The notes beneath the pieces were generated by a model. That model did no database searches, was not told where the DNA came from, and saw nothing but the letters and a program-made list of their open reading frames with translations. The position numbers and the translations under genes were made by a program. From assembly GCF_037975245.1 (NCBI RefSeq), contig NC_092579.1, positions 2,781,001-2,845,000 of the forward strand: a DNA stretch of 64,000 bases. The letters are read 5' to 3'. Position 1 is the first letter of the stretch. The number at the start of each line of letters is the position of its first letter. This document shows positions 59,721 through 64,000 of this stretch, in pieces. This DNA is from Apostichopus japonicus (taxonomy: Eukaryota; Echinodermata; Holothuroidea; Aspidochirotida; Stichopodidae).

Positions 59721-60988
59721 CCCAATTGACAGGTCTCCTAAAGCCGCTCCTCGAGAGAGAACAACAGAGAGCCGAGGCAGAAACAGAAGCCGGGAGCCAA
59801 AAAGCGGCTACAACGACCACTACGGTCCCGGAACCCCCCCTGGAACCGGAGGCAGTCACCCTCGGAGAGGACACTCTGGACTGCAGAGCCTCCGTAAATC
59901 TATCGGGTCTGGAGGACAACTCTGACGTCCCCCCGGAGTTCGACCCTTTGGAAGAGGAGTTCCCAGGCATCTTCGAGGAAGAGGAAGCTCCCACGGCGGG
60001 AGGCAGTTTACCCCCGGAACTAACCACGCGGGTGGCAGAAATCTTCCGCAAACACCTTGGGTTCGAAGACACTCCCGAAGTGACAACTAAACCGACCCAA
60101 GTTTCCAAACTCACAGCCACAGGGGAGACCTCTACCCGTCCGAAATCTACCATTCCAGTCGACGCCTCCTGTTATGACAGGTTCGAGGCTATCGCGGATA
60201 AAAAGAGATGGACCGCGTTCCCGGCAAAAGCAGAACCAGACGAAGCATGGAAAACCCTTTTCAAATGCCCGACCATACCGCAGGAGGCTAGAGAAAAGCT
60301 AAGGTCCGAGCAGGGCTCTTCCTCCTCACACATCTTCAAAAATCCTAGCCAGAAGAAGCTAGAGCAGCTCCTAGTTGATGTCGACCTGGCCGCACGCTCC
60401 GGAATGAAGTTTACTTCTGTTCTCATGCTGACCGCGGAGGTGCTGATGAGATATCACCAACAACTTCCACAGGACGATACCTACGTGTCCAGAAACGAGG
60501 CAGGCCAACTTTTACTACTCCTCGGACCGCTTGTGAGACTGGCCTTCGACCAGTTTGCTAGAGTCGCTATACGTTCAGTCAAGGCCAGGAGGGAAAACGT
60601 CATCTCCTCCATCCGCTGGCCATCCGTGGAAGCTAAGGAGAGAATGCTAGCCCTGCCCTCCTTGGGAGACGACCTCTTCGCTGGTAGCTTCCAACAAAAA
60701 CTCCAGGAGGAAGTCTCACGCAGAGAGACATTAGCCAAATCGGAATTCCGCTCCTCTGAGAGATTCAGGTCAAGACCGCACCGCCTAAGAGAATCTAGAC
60801 CAACCAGAGGAGGCAGAGGAACGTCCCTCAGGACACCCATGAGAGGTACCCCACGGGGCAGATCAAGAGGAACAACTAGCCGACCACCTCGCCCGTGGGG
60901 AACACGAGGCTCAGGCAGAAGCCCGACGACGACCCGACGGGACGGCGACCGCTCCTCCACTAGACCACCGTTTGCCGCCCGGCCCTAG
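59348..60988 (+). CDS. DIRS ORF1 (gag-like), C-terminal part in a shifted frame
   Basis: This frame is open from 59348, after a TAA, to TAG at 60986-60988. It has no suitable early ATG. It encodes an Arg/Ser-rich stretch (RRDRTRSRSRSPRRGTRRGW), an acidic stretch, and FPAKAEPDEAWKTLFKCP with helical sequence typical of DIRS ORF1 C-terminal halves, ending Arg/Gly-rich. It appears to be the continuation of the 58812 ORF after a -1 shift or single-base indel between 59348 and 59720. Its end overlaps the RT frame. Confidence 0.65.
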   Translation, partial: PAGEAGATGTDKPNSSSFRGAQQRARGRRIAVQPEPVPERGREPQPSRSPAGIPDRESRGRNPSRNPARRDRTRSRSRSPRRGTRRGWSPASDQSSDSSDDGYRRAKRRYRPHKQRHEEEPSWLAQLTGLLKPLLEREQQRAEAETEAGSQKAATTTTTVPEPPLEPEAVTLGEDTLDCRASVNLSGLEDNSDVPPEFDPLEEEFPGIFEEEEAPTAGGSLPPELTTRVAEIFRKHLGFEDTPEVTTKPTQVSKLTATGETSTRPKSTIPVDASCYDRFEAIADKKRWTAFPAKAEPDEAWKTLFKCPTIPQEAREKLRSEQGSSSSHIFKNPSQKKLEQLLVDVDLAARSGMKFTSVLMLTAEVLMRYHQQLPQDDTYVSRNEAGQLLLLLGPLVRLAFDQFARVAIRSVKARRENVISSIRWPSVEAKERMLALPSLGDDLFAGSFQQKLQEEVSRRETLAKSEFRSSERFRSRPHRLRESRPTRGGRGTSLRTPMRGTPRGRSRGTTSRPPRPWGTRGSGRSPTTTRRDGDRSSTRPPFAARP

Positions 60989-63020
60989 GGGTGCCCACCT
61001 CACCACGGCAACGCCGCAGGTGGGGGGGAGACTGTCACTTTTCACCCAGCAATGGGACATTTTGGGCGGGGACAAGTGGGTATTGGAGACGATCTCACAA
61101 GGGTACAAGATAGAGTTCACCTCCGCCCCGCCCTCCGGGGAGGGGGGAAGACCTACTCCAATACCCACCGACCCCGTCCAACAAGCAGCACTAGAAGGGG
61201 AAGTATCAGCCTTGCTGGCGAAGCGGGCAATTGTAGAGGTGTCGGGAGAGGCGGGACCCCTCTTCCGCTCCTCCCTGTTTCTAACACAAAAACGGGACGG
61301 GTCTTGGCGCCCGATCTTGAACCTAAAACCCCTCAACAAAAATTACGTAGAACCAAAACGTTTCCGTATGGAGACCCTAAATTTAATCCTACCCCTGCTC
61401 AGAAAGGGCATGTGGGCGGCAAGCGTAGACCTACAGGACGCCTACTTACATATACCAATACATCCACGTCACCAGCGGTACCTAGCCTTCCAATACGCCG
61501 GAAGGAGATTTACATTCAGGTCACTCCCGTTCGGCCTGTCTACGGCACCAAGAGTCTTCACAAGAGTGGCAGGAACGGTAATCGCCTACCTCAGGAAACA
61601 AGGAGTAACGCTGTACGCCTACCTCGACGACTGGCTCATAGTAGGAGAGACCCTTCAGGAACTGGGTTGGATAATCAATCAAACAAAATCCCAGCTAACA
61701 CCAACACAGACGATCCAGTTCCTGGGGGCCAGACTAGACCTCACCACAGGCATAGCCAGTCCCTCAGAACAAAGGATAGAGGCAGTCAGAGCGGCCACAG
61801 CCCAGATCATATCGTCACAAGAGTCACCCACAGGAACGTGGCTCCGAGCCCTGGGGCTAATGTCCAGCCTGGTCGACGTGGTGACATTATGCAGACTACG
61901 CATGCGTCCGCTGCAACTCCACCTGCGGAAAACGGCCAACCTACTAACCCTGGACCAGACAGCGCCGATCCGCCGATCGGAAGACATCACCCCCCATCTA
62001 CAATGGTGGCACGACACAGGCAATTGGGACCAAGGGGTCCCCTTCACCACCAGTTTGCCAAACACATCGGTCACGACGGACGCCTCATTGACAGGGTGGG
62101 GAGCCCACTGGAAGAACTTGACAGCCTGGGGGACGTGGTCCACAGCAGAAAAGTCATGGCACATCAACTCACTAGAGATGTTGGCTGTCAAACGGGCCCT
62201 AGAGTCGTTCCACGAACACCTGAAAAATACAGTAACCACCGTCTTCACGGACAGTACCACCGTGGTAGCGTACATAAACAGGCAGGGGGGCACTCACTCC
62301 GAGAGGTTATGCCAGCTGACCTGGGAAGTCCTGATGACAGCCAAGGACTCCGGAATGACATTACGGGCGTCCCACATCGCCGGAAAACTAAATGTGATGG
62401 CCGATGCTCTATCCAGAGGACAGATGGACCCAAACGAGTGGGCACTGTCCCAGAAAACATGCAACAGGATCTTCGAAATCTTCGGCAAACCAATGGTGGA
62501 CCTGTTTGCGACGGCGGAGAACACCAAACTCCAGATTTTTTGCTCCAGACAATTCCACCCCAGGGCGCACCACATCGACGCCATGTCCTTCCCATGGAAC
62601 AATCTGGAAGCTTACGCCTTCCCGCCGCTCTGCATGATCGGCCAGGTCCTGAGAAAGATCCGCCACTCCAGAGGAAGAGTCATACTGATAGCCCCCTTCT
62701 GGCCCCGCAGACCATGGTTCGGGGAGCTCCTACAACCTCTAATGGACACCCCAGCGATCCTACCGGACACGCCCCATCTGCTGTCCCAAAGACGGGGGAC
62801 CCTCATCCACCCAGACATCAAAGGGCTACAACTAGTTGCGTGGAAGTTGTCAGGACTTCCCTTCGACAGAGGGGCTTTTCGGAAGCGGCTGCCGCGATCG
62901 CGGCCGACGCCAGGAGGGCAACAACCGTTGCTACTTACGATTCCCGACTACGCAAGTTCGGGGAATGGTGCCACAACAGACAGGTACTGCCATCCGAAAC
63001 CTCTTTGGCACAGGTGGTAG
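60972..63020 (+). CDS. DIRS reverse transcriptase-RNase H (with C-terminal methyltransferase-like region)
   Basis: The start is uncertain: no ATG precedes the domain, and 60972 is a TTG, so entry may be by frameshift from ORF1. Numbering from 60972, the polymerase has DGSWRPILNLKPLN (109-122), SVDLQDAY (151-158) and YLDD (217-220, catalytic Asp pair). RNase H has D370 (TTDAS), E402, D426 (TDST) and D478 (ADALSR). Residues ~495-600 (VDLFATAENTKLQIF, YAFPP, LIAPFWP) are the region that follows RNase H in DIRS and resembles a degenerate Dam-type methyltransferase. After YLDD only 13 residues precede the conserved GW, where relatives have about 27, so a piece of the domain seems lost. Confidence 0.85.
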   Translation: MPPGPRGAHLTTATPQVGGRLSLFTQQWDILGGDKWVLETISQGYKIEFTSAPPSGEGGRPTPIPTDPVQQAALEGEVSALLAKRAIVEVSGEAGPLFRSSLFLTQKRDGSWRPILNLKPLNKNYVEPKRFRMETLNLILPLLRKGMWAASVDLQDAYLHIPIHPRHQRYLAFQYAGRRFTFRSLPFGLSTAPRVFTRVAGTVIAYLRKQGVTLYAYLDDWLIVGETLQELGWIINQTKSQLTPTQTIQFLGARLDLTTGIASPSEQRIEAVRAATAQIISSQESPTGTWLRALGLMSSLVDVVTLCRLRMRPLQLHLRKTANLLTLDQTAPIRRSEDITPHLQWWHDTGNWDQGVPFTTSLPNTSVTTDASLTGWGAHWKNLTAWGTWSTAEKSWHINSLEMLAVKRALESFHEHLKNTVTTVFTDSTTVVAYINRQGGTHSERLCQLTWEVLMTAKDSGMTLRASHIAGKLNVMADALSRGQMDPNEWALSQKTCNRIFEIFGKPMVDLFATAENTKLQIFCSRQFHPRAHHIDAMSFPWNNLEAYAFPPLCMIGQVLRKIRHSRGRVILIAPFWPRRPWFGELLQPLMDTPAILPDTPHLLSQRRGTLIHPDIKGLQLVAWKLSGLPFDRGAFRKRLPRSRPTPGGQQPLLLTIPDYASSGNGATTDRYCHPKPLWHRW

Positions 63021-63910
63021 ACTTCCTTCACTCCCTCTTCGAGGAAGGCAAGCAAGTGTCGACCATCAAGAACTACAGGTCGGCAATTACCGTTATACAT
63101 CGTGGGTTTGCAGATGGGTCCACCCCAGGCAGCAACAGGGACATCTCCCAGCTCATCAGGGGGATGGCGAACAGGCGCCCCCGAATCAGGCGACTCGCGC
63201 CCTCGTGGAGTTTGTCAGCAGCGCTGCAAACACTCACCAAACCGCCGTACGAACCCATGGCCTCAGCCTCGCTGGCATCTCTTACAAAGAAAACGCTATT
63301 TCTGATCGCTCTGGCGTCAGCAAGAAGAAGAAGCTGTCTCCACGCTCTCTCCACCAAACAGAACCATATCAGGTTCGAGAACCACGGGGTAAGAATGGTC
63401 CCCGATCCGGCCTTCCTAGCCAAAAACCAGGTCCTATCCTTCCTGCCGGGGGACATTTTTATCCCCGAAATAAAATCCCTCTCTTCAATCGCAGAGGATA
63501 AACTGTGGTGCCCAGTCCGAGCTCTCAAATGGTATCTAAACAAGACCCAACACCTTAGAGGAACAACCACGACCTTGTTCTTACCGAGAGCACCTTATTC
63601 AGCGGCGTCCAAAGACACCATTTCCCGATGGCTGGCGGAGATCATCCGCCCGTTTACAACCGGCACAATTACACCGAGAGCCCACGACATCAGGGGAGTA
63701 GCGGCCTCAACAGCCCTTTTTGCGGGAGTCCCAGTGGAGGACATTCTCAAGGCAGCAGCCTGGCGAACGCCAACAACATTTGTTACCTGCTACCTTTCGG
63801 ACTCTCTACAGGCTGAGACGGCGTTTTGTAGCGCGGTGATGCGAGGTCCGGCGGGTATTAGGTCCCACCCCTCGGGCCTCCCACCATCGGGCAGTGCCAC
63901 TCGGTGCTAA
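62840..63910 (+). CDS. DIRS tyrosine recombinase
   Basis: The frame lies +2 relative to RT and overlaps its end. It is open from 61052, but recombinase-like sequence starts only near 62840 (VEVVRTSLRQRGFSEAAAA). An N-terminal DNA-binding domain includes TYDSRLRKFGEWC and VSTIKNYRSAI. The catalytic set is visible: Arg in SARRRSC (about 63325), HDIRG (63683), Trp in AAAWRTP (63761) and the nucleophile Tyr in FVTCYL (63791). It would integrate the circular DNA copy. No clear ATG precedes the domain. Stop at 63908-63910. Confidence 0.88.
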   Translation: MEVVRTSLRQRGFSEAAAAIAADARRATTVATYDSRLRKFGEWCHNRQVLPSETSLAQVVDFLHSLFEEGKQVSTIKNYRSAITVIHRGFADGSTPGSNRDISQLIRGMANRRPRIRRLAPSWSLSAALQTLTKPPYEPMASASLASLTKKTLFLIALASARRRSCLHALSTKQNHIRFENHGVRMVPDPAFLAKNQVLSFLPGDIFIPEIKSLSSIAEDKLWCPVRALKWYLNKTQHLRGTTTTLFLPRAPYSAASKDTISRWLAEIIRPFTTGTITPRAHDIRGVAASTALFAGVPVEDILKAAAWRTPTTFVTCYLSDSLQAETAFCSAVMRGPAGIRSHPSGLPPSGSATRC

Positions 63911-64000
63911 GGTTGTGGCGAGACAGGTAAGCGAGGAGCGAAGTAAATACTCCAAAACTTACTGGTTTGGATATTTACGAGTGACGAGCTTACCTGTCTC
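63903..64000 (+). repeat. DIRS right-side inverted repeat and probable internal complementary region
   Basis: 63903-63948 is the exact inverse of the left terminus. After a 24-base spacer (63949-63972), ATTTACGAGTGACGAGCTTA and following bases (63973-64000) repeat the left terminus in its own orientation with a few changes. A junction of complements of both ends is what the DIRS internal complementary region looks like. The true right terminus would then lie beyond the window. A tandem second element is the alternative. Confidence 0.75.

Larger units (their letters stand above)
58071..64000 (+). mobile_element. DIRS-type tyrosine-recombinase retrotransposon, right end beyond window
   Basis: It shows inverted termini, a gag-like ORF with Cys motifs, reverse transcriptase-RNase H and a tyrosine recombinase in overlapping frames, the gene order of DIRS elements. 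These replicate by reverse transcription and integrate by recombinase, without target duplication. It sits in the ALDH intron, same strand, and is markedly more GC-rich than its surroundings, suggesting a fairly recent arrival. Defects: a frame change in the gag-like ORF and a short gap in the reverse transcriptase. Confidence 0.9.

Noticed and set aside
59000-60960. Minus-strand ORFs of 130-160 codons within the DIRS element
   Set aside because: Antisense shadows of GC-rich gag-like coding sequence.
61679-62293. 204-codon minus-strand ORF
   Set aside because: Antisense to the RT-RNase H domain; its length reflects codon bias.

Overview
The window is nuclear DNA of an animal, most likely a marine invertebrate deuterostome such as an echinoderm. 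That placement rests on the gene set, the compact intron-rich AT-rich genes and the repeat types, not on a species match. Three protein genes can be followed exon by exon. On the minus strand lies DRC3 (LRRC48), a ciliary dynein regulatory complex subunit: ten exons between 9679 and 1477, with the C-terminal end missing. On the plus strand lies a complete TOM1-family gene (VHS and GAT domains, clathrin-box-like motif, myosin VI-binding-like C terminus): fifteen coding exons from 10850 to 31496, 532 codons. On the plus strand from 44793 is the 5' part of a mitochondrial ALDH2-like aldehyde dehydrogenase: six exons to 57295, with the catalytic half beyond the window.

Layout: 1-1476 is DRC3 intron or downstream sequence with a striking tandem array (509-1033). 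1477-9679 holds the DRC3 exons. 9680-10849 is the shared DRC3/TOM1 promoter region. 10850-31496 is TOM1, with its own exon-boundary array at 25430-26340 and a G-rich 14-bp minisatellite. 31497 to about 39320 is TOM1 3' UTR and intergenic DNA with two inverted-repeat elements. About 39320-44640 is a nest of repeats (a 224-bp-period repeat cut by a TIR element, hAT-type MITEs and a solo LTR), ending just before ALDH exon 1. 44793-57295 is ALDH with LINE and SINE debris in its introns. 58071 to the right edge is a DIRS-type tyrosine-recombinase retrotransposon in the ALDH intron after exon 6.

The most unusual observations are these. (1) Two introns of DRC3 have AT-AC ends with near-perfect U12 donor and branch-point signals, and these ends restore the reading frame and family alignment exactly. 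(2) The neighbouring genes DRC3 and TOM1 each carry a minisatellite whose unit is built from an exon/intron boundary: an acceptor plus exon start in DRC3, an exon end plus donor in TOM1. (3) The DRC3-TOM1 head-to-head order matches the LRRC48-TOM1L2 pair as I recall it from mammals. (4) The DIRS element shows inverted termini and a junction-like internal complementary region, but has an apparent gap in its reverse transcriptase and a frame change in its gag-like ORF.
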